DNA of 64,000 nucleotides from contig CBDHDW010000013.1 in assembly GCA_965261915.1 (NCBI GenBank), positions 2,976,001 through 3,040,000 on the forward strand, in the 5' to 3' direction. Of the stretch, positions 53,325-62,811 are shown one piece after another. The notes beneath the pieces are model-generated. The model ran no database searches. It saw nothing but the letters and a program-made list of their open reading frames with translations, and had not been told where the DNA came from. Position numbers and translations under genes: made by a program. This stretch comes from JAIBDK01 sp965261915. Lineage in GTDB: Bacteria; Pseudomonadota; Gammaproteobacteria; Arenicellales; Poriferihabitantaceae. The number at the start of each line of letters is the position of its first letter. Position 1 is the stretch's first letter.

Positions 53325-54443
53325 ATGATTGAATTAGTTGATTTATTAAAACTCATGGTTCGACTAGACGCGTCGGATGTGTTTATTACGGCGGAAGCAC
53401 CGGTAAGTGTCAAGGTCAATGGTGTCATTCATGGGGTGAATCAAAATATATTGAATCACAATGATACCCGTGAGTTTGCCCATTCGATCATGAACGAAGA
53501 ACAGCGTCGCGGATTCGAACAAAGCAAAGAAGCAAACTTTGCTATCCATCCCCCGAAAATTGGTCGTTTTCGGGTGAATGTTTATGTCCAGCGCGGAAAT
53601 GTCGGGTTGGTAATGCGGAAAATCAACATTAAGATTCCAAATTTTGAAGAGCTTGGTTTACCGGCAATTTTGTCAAAAATCTGTATGCAGAAGCGTGGTT
53701 TGGTGATTATGGTTGGCGGTACAGGAACCGGGAAAAGTACAACTCAGGCAGCCATGATTGGTTATCGGAATTCTTGTTCACATGAGCACATCATCACGAT
53801 AGAAGACCCCATTGAATTTCTTCATCCTCACAAAAAGTCCATTATTAGCCAGCGGGAAGTCGGAATCGATACTGAATCATTTTCCATTGCGCTGAAAAAC
53901 GCCATGCGCCAGGCGCCAGATGTAATACAGATTGGTGAAATACGGGACGCTGATACCATGCATGATGCCATCATTTTTGCCGAGACCGGCCACCTTTGTG
54001 TGGCAACATTGCATGCCAACAATACATACCAGGCGTTGGATCGAATCCTGAATTTTTGTGGTGAAGCAAGAAGGGAACAACTGCTGATGGATTTGTCGAT
54101 GAATCTGCACGCGCTTGTATCACAACGATTGCTACCAACCGCAGATGGACAAGGCCGTATTGCGGCGGTTGAAATTATGCTGAATACACCGTTAATCTCC
54201 GACATTATTAGGCGTGGAGAATTGCACAAGATTATGGATGTGATTGAACGTTCAAGAGAGCTTGGGCTGCGAACCTTTGATCAGTCTTTGTTCGAGTTGT
54301 ATTGCGATAAAAAAATTACCGCGGAAGAGGCCTTGCGAAACGCAGAGTCTGAAAACAACCTGAGATTGAAAATCAAACTGGAATCGCCAAAATCGAAGCA
54401 GCAAGAAGAAGAAGGCTTCGATACCGATTTATTGACGTTTTAA
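53325..54443 (+). CDS. pilU: PilT-dependent retraction ATPase
   Basis: The protein has 372 residues. The PAS-like N-domain LVDLLKLMVRLDASDVFITA is followed by Walker A GGTGTGKST, IEDPIEFLHPHKKSI, Walker B VIQIGEIRDADTMHDA and HLCVATLHANNTYQALDRIL. PilU's longer charged C-terminus (SPKSKQQEEEGFDTDLLTF) is present. It helps PilT under load. It is in an operon with pilT. Confidence 0.95.
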   Translation: MIELVDLLKLMVRLDASDVFITAEAPVSVKVNGVIHGVNQNILNHNDTREFAHSIMNEEQRRGFEQSKEANFAIHPPKIGRFRVNVYVQRGNVGLVMRKINIKIPNFEELGLPAILSKICMQKRGLVIMVGGTGTGKSTTQAAMIGYRNSCSHEHIITIEDPIEFLHPHKKSIISQREVGIDTESFSIALKNAMRQAPDVIQIGEIRDADTMHDAIIFAETGHLCVATLHANNTYQALDRILNFCGEARREQLLMDLSMNLHALVSQRLLPTADGQGRIAAVEIMLNTPLISDIIRRGELHKIMDVIERSRELGLRTFDQSLFELYCDKKITAEEALRNAESENNLRLKIKLESPKSKQQEEEGFDTDLLTF

Positions 54444-54467
54444 CTCGTTTTATCAGTATCCATCATT

Positions 54468-55520
54468 ATGAAAAATCTAAATGTCGGTATCATCGGCGGT
54501 ACCGGGTATACGGGCATGGAACTCTTAAGGCTTCTCAGTTCTCATCCACAGGCATCTCCGGTGATAATCACCTCGCGCGGCGATGCCGGAAACCCGGTTA
54601 GCCGTCTGTATCCTGCTTTGCAGGGTCATTGCGATTTATCGTTTGTGGATCCGGATTCAGCGGACCTGAAGCAGTGCGATGTTGTTTTTAGTGCTGCGCC
54701 AAATGGCGTCGCCATGACCCATGCACGGGAATTGCTGAATGCCGGTGTCAAACTTATCGACCTTTCCGCAGACTTCCGAATTCGTGATGTCGAGGTTTGG
54801 CGGCACTGGTATGGGTTGGAGCATGCGTGTCCAGAATTGTTAAGCGACGCAGTATACGGATTACCTGAGGTTTATCGTGATGATATTCGTACTGCACAAC
54901 TTGTTGCGAACCCGGGGTGTTATCCTACTGCGATTCAACTTGGGTTTTTACCGCTGGTGGAAAATGGTCTGGTAGAACTCGACTCACTGATTGCTGATGC
55001 AAAATCGGGGGTGTCCGGCGCAGGTCGAAGCGCGAATCTGGCTACTGCTTTTAGCGAAATCTCGGATTCTTTCAAAGCATATGCTGCTTCAGGGCATCGT
55101 CATCTACCCGAAATCAAGCAAGAGTTATCCGCAGCATGCGGCGGCGATGTGGATTTGGTTTTTACCCCTCACCTACTGCCGTTAATGCGCGGAATTCACG
55201 CGACACTCTACGCAAGATTGAATGAAAAGGGCGAAGCAATGGATTTGCAGGAAATCCAGGATTTGTTCAAAAATCGATTTGACGACGAGCATTTTGTACA
55301 GGTGCTTGAATCAGGATCCCATCCAGATACCCGTAGTGTGCGGGGGTCCAACAATTGTCGTATCTCGCTCCATCGCCCACAAAATGGTAAAACCATTACC
55401 GTATTGAGTGTCGAAGATAATCTTGTAAAAGGAGCGGCTGGGCAAGCCATTCAAAACATGAATTTAATGACTGGGCTCGAAGAAACTTTAGGTTTGCAGG
55501 GGATTGCGCTCGTACCTTAG
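54468..55520 (+). CDS. argC: N-acetyl-gamma-glutamyl-phosphate reductase
   Basis: ArgC reduces N-acetylglutamyl phosphate in arginine synthesis. The protein has 350 residues. The Rossmann start VGIIGGTGYTGMELLRLL, catalytic Cys151 in VANPGCYPTAIQLG, KSGVSGAGRS and the His of FTPHLLPLMRGI are all present. It follows pilU by 24 bp. The next small gene starts just after its stop. Confidence 0.96.
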   Translation: MKNLNVGIIGGTGYTGMELLRLLSSHPQASPVIITSRGDAGNPVSRLYPALQGHCDLSFVDPDSADLKQCDVVFSAAPNGVAMTHARELLNAGVKLIDLSADFRIRDVEVWRHWYGLEHACPELLSDAVYGLPEVYRDDIRTAQLVANPGCYPTAIQLGFLPLVENGLVELDSLIADAKSGVSGAGRSANLATAFSEISDSFKAYAASGHRHLPEIKQELSAACGGDVDLVFTPHLLPLMRGIHATLYARLNEKGEAMDLQEIQDLFKNRFDDEHFVQVLESGSHPDTRSVRGSNNCRISLHRPQNGKTITVLSVEDNLVKGAAGQAIQNMNLMTGLEETLGLQGIALVP

Positions 55521-55533
55521 CGAGTCTTTTCAA

Positions 55534-55857
55534 ATGCTGAGAATATTTTTAGTGCTGGTTTTATTAATTGCCAGTTTTACCGGGGGATTATTTTATGAAC
55601 GCTATTCATCCGGCGAGATCGGCAAGCTCACAAACGAACTGGATTTGGCGAGAATGGAAGCAGCCAGGGCGAAATCGCGTCAAGACCAGATAAATGAAAC
55701 GCTGCAACTGGTTAAACGGCAAATTCAAGCTGACCGTGTTGCTTATCAGGCTTTGCAGCAAACCGTTGATGAGTCAGAAAAAGAGCGTGCGCTGTTAAAA
55801 GAGAAAGTAGAAGTCCAGCAAAAATTGTTGAAAAAACTGAAGCAGAAACTGGAATAA
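55534..55857 (+). CDS. Small membrane-anchored coiled-coil protein
   Basis: The protein has 107 residues from ATG 55534. One membrane segment (LRIFLVLVLLIASFTGGLFY) is followed by a long heptad-type helix (LTNELDLARMEAARAKSRQD to LKEKVEVQQKLLKKLKQKLE). Such proteins next to argC are annotated as hypothetical. The topology suggests an inner-membrane anchor with the coiled coil in the periplasm or cytosol. It lies 13 bp after argC and is likely co-transcribed. Confidence 0.75.
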   Translation: MLRIFLVLVLLIASFTGGLFYERYSSGEIGKLTNELDLARMEAARAKSRQDQINETLQLVKRQIQADRVAYQALQQTVDESEKERALLKEKVEVQQKLLKKLKQKLE

Positions 55858-56017
55858 GATTCGTTTACTGCGTGAAAACGCAACAATCACCTGGATGACG
55901 TTTCTAATACTGAGCTGCTTTCGTTAGTTCCTGGTCTTGGATTTGCTGAAAAACTCAATCAACTGACAGTTTAACCTTAAACCTTAAGCGCTTTGCATCA
56001 TGATCGGAAGGGCGGTT

Positions 56018-56893
56018 TCAGCCGCGCAAAACCGTTGTCAATGGCGGCACTGATGTACAGGATGGACTGGCAGATAACTGCTCAAAATCAAATAAATTTT
56101 TATCCGCTAACTGAGACGGCGCGACATGAGAAATGCTTCTAAAAATGTTTTCAATCCTACCCGGGTGCTGAGCCCACTGCCGGAGCATCTGTTTAATGTG
56201 CTGACGCTGCAGGTTTTCCTGGGAACCGCAAAGGTTGCAGGGAATAATCGGAAAACCTTTCCAGTCCGCATACTTTTCTATGTCTGATTCGGTGCAGTAT
56301 GCAAGCGGTCTGATAACGATGTTCTTACCATCATCGCTGCGCAAAACCGGGGGCATCGCTTTTAAACTGCCCTGATTAAACATGTTTAAAAAAAGTGTTT
56401 CTATAATGTCGTCTCGATGATGGCCTAAGGCGATTTTGGTAAAGCCATGTTTTTCTGCGTATCCGTACAAGGTTCCTCTGCGAAGACGTGAGCACAAACT
56501 GCACATCGTCTTGCCTTCGGGAATGATGTTTTTGACAATGCGGTAAGTGTCTTTTTCAACGATGTCATATTCCACTTCAAGAGACTCCAGATACTCTGGC
56601 AGTACGTGTTCGGGAAACCCAGGTTGTTTTTGATCCATATTAACCGCCACAATATCGTAATGGACAGGGGCTTTGTGCCGAAGCCTCAACAACATATCCA
56701 GCATTGTGTAGGAATCCTTTCCTCCTGAAAGGCAAACCATCACTCGATCCCCATGTTCGATCATGTGGTAATCTCCAATCGCTTTACCCGCATTTCGACG
56801 CAATCGCTTTTGCAGCTTTTTGAGACTGACCGGGGTCTTTGGAGTTGGGCCGGAGTCCGGCTGCGTAAACTGTTGTATTGGGATATGATTCAT
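56018..56893 (-). CDS. ttcA: tRNA 2-thiocytidine(32) synthetase
   Basis: TtcA thiolates C32 of several tRNAs using ATP and an Fe-S cluster. The protein has 291 residues from ATG 56893 (MNHIPIQQF); an upstream in-frame ATG at 56941 would cross into the divergent gene. The PP-loop CLSGGKDSYTMLD lies at residues 54-66. The two CxxC pairs CSLCSRLRRGTLY and PCNLCGSQENLQR and the GHHRDDIIETLFLNMF motif are present. It is divergent from the AsmA-family gene, with 38 bp between starts. Confidence 0.95.
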   Translation of the reverse strand: MNHIPIQQFTQPDSGPTPKTPVSLKKLQKRLRRNAGKAIGDYHMIEHGDRVMVCLSGGKDSYTMLDMLLRLRHKAPVHYDIVAVNMDQKQPGFPEHVLPEYLESLEVEYDIVEKDTYRIVKNIIPEGKTMCSLCSRLRRGTLYGYAEKHGFTKIALGHHRDDIIETLFLNMFNQGSLKAMPPVLRSDDGKNIVIRPLAYCTESDIEKYADWKGFPIIPCNLCGSQENLQRQHIKQMLRQWAQHPGRIENIFRSISHVAPSQLADKNLFDFEQLSASPSCTSVPPLTTVLRG

Positions 56894-56931
56894 AATAATC
56901 AATTTTATCCGAAAAGTTAGCATCTTCCAGT

Positions 56932-59900
56932 ATGGCAACAAAAAGAATTTTGATCATCGCTCTGGTGATTGTTGCATTGATGCCGATGACGGGAGTGATG
57001 CTTCTGCGGTTCAGCAACGTTGAACATTGGGTAGAGCGTTATGCAGAGAAAAATTTTGGCATAAACCTGACATTGCAAAATGTCAAAATTGGCTGGGGTT
57101 TAAAACCGGAAATTCTGATCGAGAATATTCAACTGGCCAATGCAGTTTGGTCGACTTCGCAGCAGCCGATTTTCGAAGCGAAATCAGTATTGCTCCAGTT
57201 CTCCCTGCTTTCCCTGTTAGGAAGCAGATTTGAAATTACAGACGTAGAAATCGATCGACCGATTATTCGTGTTGAGCAGAATAATTTAACTGGCGAATTC
57301 AATTTACCAGGGCAAGAAAAGTTTTCCGAAGGCTCGAAAAATAGTCGCGGAGTTGATGTTGGAAATATAGTCCTGCGCAACGCAACGATCGTGTTTGATA
57401 CGAAAAAACTAACACGTGATTTCAGCCTGTCTCGACTGGGAATCAAATCACCTGGACAGACTGAAGCCATCGAATTCTCCCTCGATTCCGTGGTTAATAA
57501 TGTTGCCGTTCAAATAAAGGGTAAATCAGGCAGTTTGTCGGAGATTCAGAACCATCGTGAGATTGCGGTAGATCTTGCAGTCGAGGTAGCCAATCAGTCA
57601 AATCAAATACAAATTTCCGGAGTTGTCGGTAATTTGCTGGAATGGCAGGGAGTCAACCTTTGGGTGAAGTCAAATTTCTCCGACACACAAGCCGTAGCGT
57701 CAAACTGGTTTCCAAAAGCGCATAGTCAATTGCAATTCGGCAATATTATTACCGAGTTGGAGGTTGTTCAGCCCAATGCGCTGGAAACACTAAGGGTAGA
57801 GTCTTTCAAGAGCAAGATGCAGGTAGCCGGTCTGGATTTGACAGTAGACGGCGAAATTGGTGATCTGTCGCAGTGGCAGGATATTGAATTGAGTATTGAA
57901 GGTAATGGCGTACTGCAATCACCTGCCGTTAGCAGGGCGAACTGGTTGCCCGGAGAGGTTGAGGTTGCCTTAAAAGGTGCTGTAAAGGGCTCGATTCGCG
58001 ATCTAAGGGTGTACCTTGACGGGCGGGCACAGTCTGGCGAGAAATTAAACGGTCAGATAAGCGGTTCAATGCGCTGGAGTGATGGCGCATGGAGTGACGG
58101 CTTGGATGTTGTGTTAAATGTGCCCGATGAACAATCCATCAATGCACGATTCCCAAACTGGGTCGATATTTTGTTTCCCCTGGAAGCACACTCAAAACTG
58201 GTTTATCAAACAGGGCAGTTTGATTTTAAGAATGTTCGGGTTTCTTCGTTGAACCCTTCGGTAGATTGGGAAGCGAAAGGTGAAATCAAGCATATTGGCT
58301 CCAATCTACGCGGAAATTTCGATTTCGATGGGAAGCTTTCAAAAAATGCACTAAAGCAGTCTGATTCCAGAATTTATGCGCTGTTTGAAAAGGTGGTATC
58401 AACTGGCCAGATTGATTTTACAAATGCCCGGTTGATGCTGAAGAATGTATCTGTTTATGGGGTAGGGGACGGCGTTCAGTTTCGAGCCAGCGGAGGGATA
58501 CAACGAAACAGGGTTAATCATGACGCGGATGTCAGTGCTATTGATTTCGAAGTCGAATTAGATGATACCAACGTTTTAGGATCGTTGTTTTCCATGCCAT
58601 TGCCGTTCATTAAATCCATCGTTGCCGGCGGTAGTTTTACAGGCAATGTTATCGATGGCTACGAGATAAATGACCTGAAAGCATCCAGTGCAACAGCGCA
58701 AGGACTTCACGAGGCTGTTGGCCGAATCAAAATTGACCACAATCAGGATCGAATTAGCGGTTTGGTGGATTATCAATCCTTTGTAAAGTCTCCATTGCTG
58801 CTAAAAGATATTTTACCGGATCCGGTTGAGGATTTACTGGGGGAGCAGATTTATCCATTCGATGCGGGGGCAACGATATCTTTTTCGTTCGATGGCGAGA
58901 AGCTTTCATCAATCGTGGCGCGAGACATCATTGTGAGTTCTCAAAACGACGTGCTGGAGGGCGTCATAAAGGGGAATATTTTTGAAGGAAAACCGGGCAA
59001 TCTTGACGGAATGCTGAGGTTGAAGATAAACGCGAGAAAGCCGGGTGAATTCCACCTTGTTAAAGAAAGTCTCGGCCGGATTTCTCAAATCGAGGGTTCA
59101 GCTCTGTCGTTGGATTCGTTCATTAGCCTGCAGGGAAACTCCGTTTCGATGGCGGTTGGATCATTGGAGTTTCAATCGGATGATTCGCAATTGGTCGCAT
59201 CGGGCAGTGTTAGTTTAACGGATCCATTTCAGATTAACGATTTCAAGGTTGATGTCAGTTCCAGCGATATAGCAGAGCTTATTGATGCGTCAGCAATCGT
59301 CTTTAAACAAGGCTTGCCAGGAACCGTTCAGATAGTTGGCGTAAGAGATCACTCTTCAGAAACCGGTGTATATAATTTGACGAGTAAGTTGGTTGTTGGT
59401 GAAAGCGATGTTTCGGGTAATTTGAAAATAACATCAGGTGATAACGAAAATGATGCAATTGAGATTTCGGGATCCATGGAGTCTCGTATACTGGATGTTT
59501 ACGCATTACTTGAAAAGTCAGAAGGCTCGGCTCGGTTGCTGTCAGATGCTCCCATCGACATCAGCGGACTCGATAAATTAATCGCGGATGTTGCCATAGA
59601 TGTGGGGCATTTCAGGGTGCGGAAGGTTTCAGTGGCTGATGTGAGTTTGAGGTTACGGCACAAAGATCAGAAGTTCCAGTTTGATGCGTTGTCGCAATCA
59701 AAATATGGAGATCTCCAGGCAAATCTTGCGCTCAAAAAAAACCATAATAACTATGCTGCTGAAATGAGCCTGGTGATCGACGATATGGACATGCAGCACC
59801 ATACCAATGATGCTGAAATTGCAGAGCATGGCGGAATTTTTGATTTGCAGTTTGAGCTGGCTGGTGTTGGAAAAAGTATCTCGGAAATCGCCGGTCGCTC

Positions 59901-60429
59901 AGATGGGCAATTTGTTTTACATCTTGTCGACCGTAAATTTACCGGCAGGAAATTAAATTTGCTGGGTCAGGATCTGGTTGAATCGATTGTTTCCTCTGTT
60001 AATCCATTTAGTTCGGAGAATCGAGAGAATATTATTGAATGCGGTGTACTGAAGTTCGATATTATCAATGGGCTGGCTACGTCAGAGCAGGGTATGGCCA
60101 TGAAAACAACTGATTTTACGTTGTTAGGCGGCGGCAACGTAAATTTTAAAGACGAGTCCATACGATTCGTATTTTCTTCGAAAGCCAGAAAAGGTTTGAG
60201 TATCAATACCAATACCTTTGCAAAACTGGTTCACGTTGAGGGCAGCCTAACAGAGCCGAAGATAAAAACCAGTGCGAAAGGGATTTTACAAACCGGAGCG
60301 GCCATTGGTGCTGCAATTTTTAGCGGCGGTGCGAGCTTGCTGGCTCAAGGGTTGTACGACAAGATTAAAGCCAATTCAGATGTTTGCAGTTTGGCGATAG
60401 CAGAGAAAACAACACACCACTTTCGTTAA
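56932..60429 (+). CDS. AsmA-family envelope protein
   Basis: The protein has 1165 residues. An N-terminal membrane anchor (ILIIALVIVALMPMTGVMLL) is followed by an AsmA-type start (LTLQNVKIGWGLKPEILIEN and FEITDVEIDRPIIRVEQNN) and a very long beta-rich region. The C-terminal AsmA_2 domain reads VLHLVDRKFTGRKLNLLGQD, then LATSEQGMAMKTTDFTLLGG, and ends near SGGASLLAQGLYDKIKA. Long AsmA-like proteins (TamB/YhdP class) form periplasmic bridges for lipid transport to the outer membrane. Which member this is cannot be told. Confidence 0.85.
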   Translation: MATKRILIIALVIVALMPMTGVMLLRFSNVEHWVERYAEKNFGINLTLQNVKIGWGLKPEILIENIQLANAVWSTSQQPIFEAKSVLLQFSLLSLLGSRFEITDVEIDRPIIRVEQNNLTGEFNLPGQEKFSEGSKNSRGVDVGNIVLRNATIVFDTKKLTRDFSLSRLGIKSPGQTEAIEFSLDSVVNNVAVQIKGKSGSLSEIQNHREIAVDLAVEVANQSNQIQISGVVGNLLEWQGVNLWVKSNFSDTQAVASNWFPKAHSQLQFGNIITELEVVQPNALETLRVESFKSKMQVAGLDLTVDGEIGDLSQWQDIELSIEGNGVLQSPAVSRANWLPGEVEVALKGAVKGSIRDLRVYLDGRAQSGEKLNGQISGSMRWSDGAWSDGLDVVLNVPDEQSINARFPNWVDILFPLEAHSKLVYQTGQFDFKNVRVSSLNPSVDWEAKGEIKHIGSNLRGNFDFDGKLSKNALKQSDSRIYALFEKVVSTGQIDFTNARLMLKNVSVYGVGDGVQFRASGGIQRNRVNHDADVSAIDFEVELDDTNVLGSLFSMPLPFIKSIVAGGSFTGNVIDGYEINDLKASSATAQGLHEAVGRIKIDHNQDRISGLVDYQSFVKSPLLLKDILPDPVEDLLGEQIYPFDAGATISFSFDGEKLSSIVARDIIVSSQNDVLEGVIKGNIFEGKPGNLDGMLRLKINARKPGEFHLVKESLGRISQIEGSALSLDSFISLQGNSVSMAVGSLEFQSDDSQLVASGSVSLTDPFQINDFKVDVSSSDIAELIDASAIVFKQGLPGTVQIVGVRDHSSETGVYNLTSKLVVGESDVSGNLKITSGDNENDAIEISGSMESRILDVYALLEKSEGSARLLSDAPIDISGLDKLIADVAIDVGHFRVRKVSVADVSLRLRHKDQKFQFDALSQSKYGDLQANLALKKNHNNYAAEMSLVIDDMDMQHHTNDAEIAEHGGIFDLQFELAGVGKSISEIAGRSDGQFVLHLVDRKFTGRKLNLLGQDLVESIVSSVNPFSSENRENIIECGVLKFDIINGLATSEQGMAMKTTDFTLLGGGNVNFKDESIRFVFSSKARKGLSINTNTFAKLVHVEGSLTEPKIKTSAKGILQTGAAIGAAIFSGGASLLAQGLYDKIKANSDVCSLAIAEKTTHHFR

Positions 60430-60480
60430 CGGTTTGAAGAAAAAAATAAATAATATTAAATCAACTGGATAACTATAGAA

Positions 60481-61098
60481 ATGAAACCTTTTTCTCAGGC
60501 ATCCGAAAACAATAAGTTAGCGATATTTAACCACCTTCAAGCTATATTAAGGGATTCGCAACGGGTTCTTGAAATTGGCTCAGGCACCGCTCAGCATGCA
60601 GTATTTTTTGCGCAGAAAATGCCCTGGATCTTCTGGCAAACGTCGGATCGCCTTGAGTATCACGCTGGCATAAACGCCTGGTGTAAGGAATTTCCTGCAA
60701 AAAACCTGGGTCTTCCGCTGCAATTGGATGTCTCATGTGATGCCGACTGGATGAGGCTGTCGACACAGCAGGGCAGCCAATTGTTTGATGCGGTTTTTAC
60801 GGCAAATACCGCACATATTATGAGTCGGGAAGATGTATGTGAGATGTTCGCTGGTATATCCGTTATACTGAAAAATAATCAGAACTTTGTTATCTATGGA
60901 CCATTTAACAGAGATGGTCAATTTACCAGTACCAGCAACGCACAATTTGATGCCAGTCTTAGAATGCAAAATCCGCTTATGGGTATTCGCAACGATGTGG
61001 AGTTAGCTTCTTTAGGTGAAAAACACGATTTGGAAATGACAGATGATATTACCATGCCCGCAAACAACCGGTTATTGGTCTTTTCTAAAAATCACTAA
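60481..61098 (+). CDS. DUF938 SAM-dependent methyltransferase-like protein
   Basis: The protein has 205 residues. KPFSQASENNKLAIFNHLQA and VLEIGSGTAQHAVFFAQKMP give the SAM-binding start. WQTSDRLEYHAGINAWCKEF and FTANTAHIMSREDVCEMFAG are conserved in DUF938, and YGPFNRDGQFTSTSNAQFD is its third block. The substrate is unknown. It lies 51 bp after the AsmA-family gene, in the same direction, and ahead of the glnA promoter. Confidence 0.9.
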   Translation: MKPFSQASENNKLAIFNHLQAILRDSQRVLEIGSGTAQHAVFFAQKMPWIFWQTSDRLEYHAGINAWCKEFPAKNLGLPLQLDVSCDADWMRLSTQQGSQLFDAVFTANTAHIMSREDVCEMFAGISVILKNNQNFVIYGPFNRDGQFTSTSNAQFDASLRMQNPLMGIRNDVELASLGEKHDLEMTDDITMPANNRLLVFSKNH

Positions 61099-61115
61099 TG
61101 CACTATAATTGCACA
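61099..61115 (+). promoter_or_regulatory. Possible NtrC site upstream of glnA
   Basis: TGCACTATAATTGCACA has a consensus left half-site (TGCAC) but a poor right half. It lies about 100 bp upstream of the sigma-54 promoter, the usual enhancer distance. Confidence 0.35.
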
Positions 61116-61196
61116 TTACTGAATTTAATTGCATAATATTAGCGCGTGGTTTCTGATTGCTTATCCTTTGATAATTCTAGCTATTTGAAATTAAAA

Positions 61197-61213
61197 TTGG
61201 CACGCTAATTGCT
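61197..61213 (+). promoter_or_regulatory. Sigma-54 promoter of glnA
   Basis: TTGGCACGCTAATTGCT matches TTGGCAC-N5-TTGCW exactly, with GG at -24 (61199-61200) and GC at -12 (61211-61212). It would start transcription at about 61224, 110 nt before the glnA ATG, under NtrC control. Confidence 0.85.
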
Positions 61214-61335
61214 CGATAAAGTAGCCGTAGACCGTTTTAACGTTTTACGGGCACTCTGGGAATGTCCGGCGGAATTGACCGGATTGAAATCAAACAGTTG
61301 AAAAACAGCTAACTTACAAAATAGAGGTTGAGTTT

Positions 61336-62745
61336 ATGTCCGCATCTGATGCATTGAAATTAATCCGCGATTCTGAAGCCAAATTCGTTGATTTGCGATT
61401 TACTGATACACAGGGTAAAGAACATCATGTCACCCTGCCCGTCGGTGTCGTCGATGATGATTTATTCGAAGAAGGCAAAATGTTTGATGGTTCATCAATT
61501 GCCGGTTGGAAGGGAATTAATGAATCAGACATGATTTTGATGCCGGATACTGCTAGTGCGGTGATTGATCCATTTACTCAGGATACGACGGTAAATATAC
61601 GATGCGATGTCGTCGAACCCGCTGACATGCAAGGTTACGATCGTGATCCCCGGTCTATTGCGAAGCGCGCCGAGGCCTACCTGAATTTCACAGGAATTGG
61701 TGATACGGCGTATTTTGGCCCTGAAAACGAATTCTTCATATTCGATTCAGTGTATTGGTCCAATGAAATGGGGCATGCTTTTTATGAAATCGATTCCACT
61801 GAAGCAGCATGGAATAGTGCGCGTGATTACGAGGATGGAAATGCCGGACATCGTCCTGGTGTGAAGGGCGGGTATTTCCCGGTTTCTCCCGTAGATAGTC
61901 AATCTGATATACGCGGTATGATGTGTCTGGTTATGGAAGAAATGGGTGTTGAAGTTGAAGTGCATCACCACGAAGTGGGTACCGCGGGTCAAGGTGAAAT
62001 CGGAACACGATTCAATACGTTGGTAAAAAAGGCAGATGAAGTGCAGATTTTCAAGTATGTGGTGCATAATGTCGCCCATAACCACGGTATGACGGCAACC
62101 TTTATGCCAAAGCCAGTGGTTGGCGACAATGGTTCTGGAATGCATGTTCACCAGTCTATCTCGCGGGGAGGGGAGAATGTCTTTTCAGGTGATCAATACG
62201 GTGGTTTGAGTGAAGAAGCCTTGTACTACATCGGTGGAATTTTTAAGCATGCAAAAGCGATTAATGCTTTTGCCAATGCCAGTACAAATAGCTACAAGCG
62301 GCTTGTTCCGGGGTTTGAAGCGCCAGTACTTTTGGCTTATTCCGCAAGAAACCGCTCTGCTTCCTGCCGTATCCCTTATATTGTGAATCCAAAGGGCAGA
62401 CGCATCGAGATTCGGTTTCCTGACTCCACTGCAAATCCGTATTTGGCTTTCTCGGCGATGCTCATGGCTGGCCTGGATGGAATACAAAATAAAATCCACC
62501 CTGGAGAGCCTGCTGACAAGGATCTTTACGATTTGCCGCCGGAAGAAGAAACGAATATTCCGACAGTGGCCCATGGTCTGGATATTGCACTTGAAGCGCT
62601 GGATGCAGATCGTGACTTCTTGCTCGCGGGCGGTGTATTTAGCAATGATTCTATCGATGCGTATATCGCGCTAAAAATGGAAGAAGTTAATCGACTGCGC
62701 ATGGCGACTCATCCGGTCGAATTTGATATGTATTACAGCGTTTAA
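61336..62745 (+). CDS. glnA: Glutamine synthetase type I
   Basis: GlnA makes glutamine from glutamate, ammonia and ATP as a dodecamer. The protein has 469 residues. MFDGSSIAGWKGINESDM (latch and active site), YFGPENEFFIFD, NGSGMHVHQSI and FANASTNSYKRLVPGFEAPV are in order. Tyr398 in DLYDLPPEE is the adenylylation site of the GSI-beta class. The ribosome site is gaggt before ATG 61336. It is transcribed from the sigma-54 promoter upstream and is followed by a terminator and then ntrB. Confidence 0.98.
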   Translation: MSASDALKLIRDSEAKFVDLRFTDTQGKEHHVTLPVGVVDDDLFEEGKMFDGSSIAGWKGINESDMILMPDTASAVIDPFTQDTTVNIRCDVVEPADMQGYDRDPRSIAKRAEAYLNFTGIGDTAYFGPENEFFIFDSVYWSNEMGHAFYEIDSTEAAWNSARDYEDGNAGHRPGVKGGYFPVSPVDSQSDIRGMMCLVMEEMGVEVEVHHHEVGTAGQGEIGTRFNTLVKKADEVQIFKYVVHNVAHNHGMTATFMPKPVVGDNGSGMHVHQSISRGGENVFSGDQYGGLSEEALYYIGGIFKHAKAINAFANASTNSYKRLVPGFEAPVLLAYSARNRSASCRIPYIVNPKGRRIEIRFPDSTANPYLAFSAMLMAGLDGIQNKIHPGEPADKDLYDLPPEEETNIPTVAHGLDIALEALDADRDFLLAGGVFSNDSIDAYIALKMEEVNRLRMATHPVEFDMYYSV

Positions 62746-62759
62746 GCAAGCAAAATAAA

Positions 62760-62784
62760 AACGCCCGGAGCAGGGCGTTTTTTT
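62760..62784 (+). terminator. Rho-independent terminator after glnA
   Basis: The stem AACGCCC / GGGCGTT with a GGAGCA loop is followed by seven T in all. It should limit read-through from glnA into ntrB, as in the glnALG arrangement. Confidence 0.88.
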
Positions 62785-62794
62785 ACAAATAGAG

Positions 62795-62811
62795 CGCACC
62801 AAATTGGTGCA
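62795..62811 (+). promoter_or_regulatory. NtrC operator overlapping the ntrB start
   Basis: CGCACCAAATTGGTGCA matches the NtrC consensus TGCACC-N5-GGTGCA at 11 of 12 fixed positions and ends one base before the ntrB ATG. NtrC bound here would block ntrBC expression, the known logic of glnLp in enteric bacteria. Confidence 0.8.
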
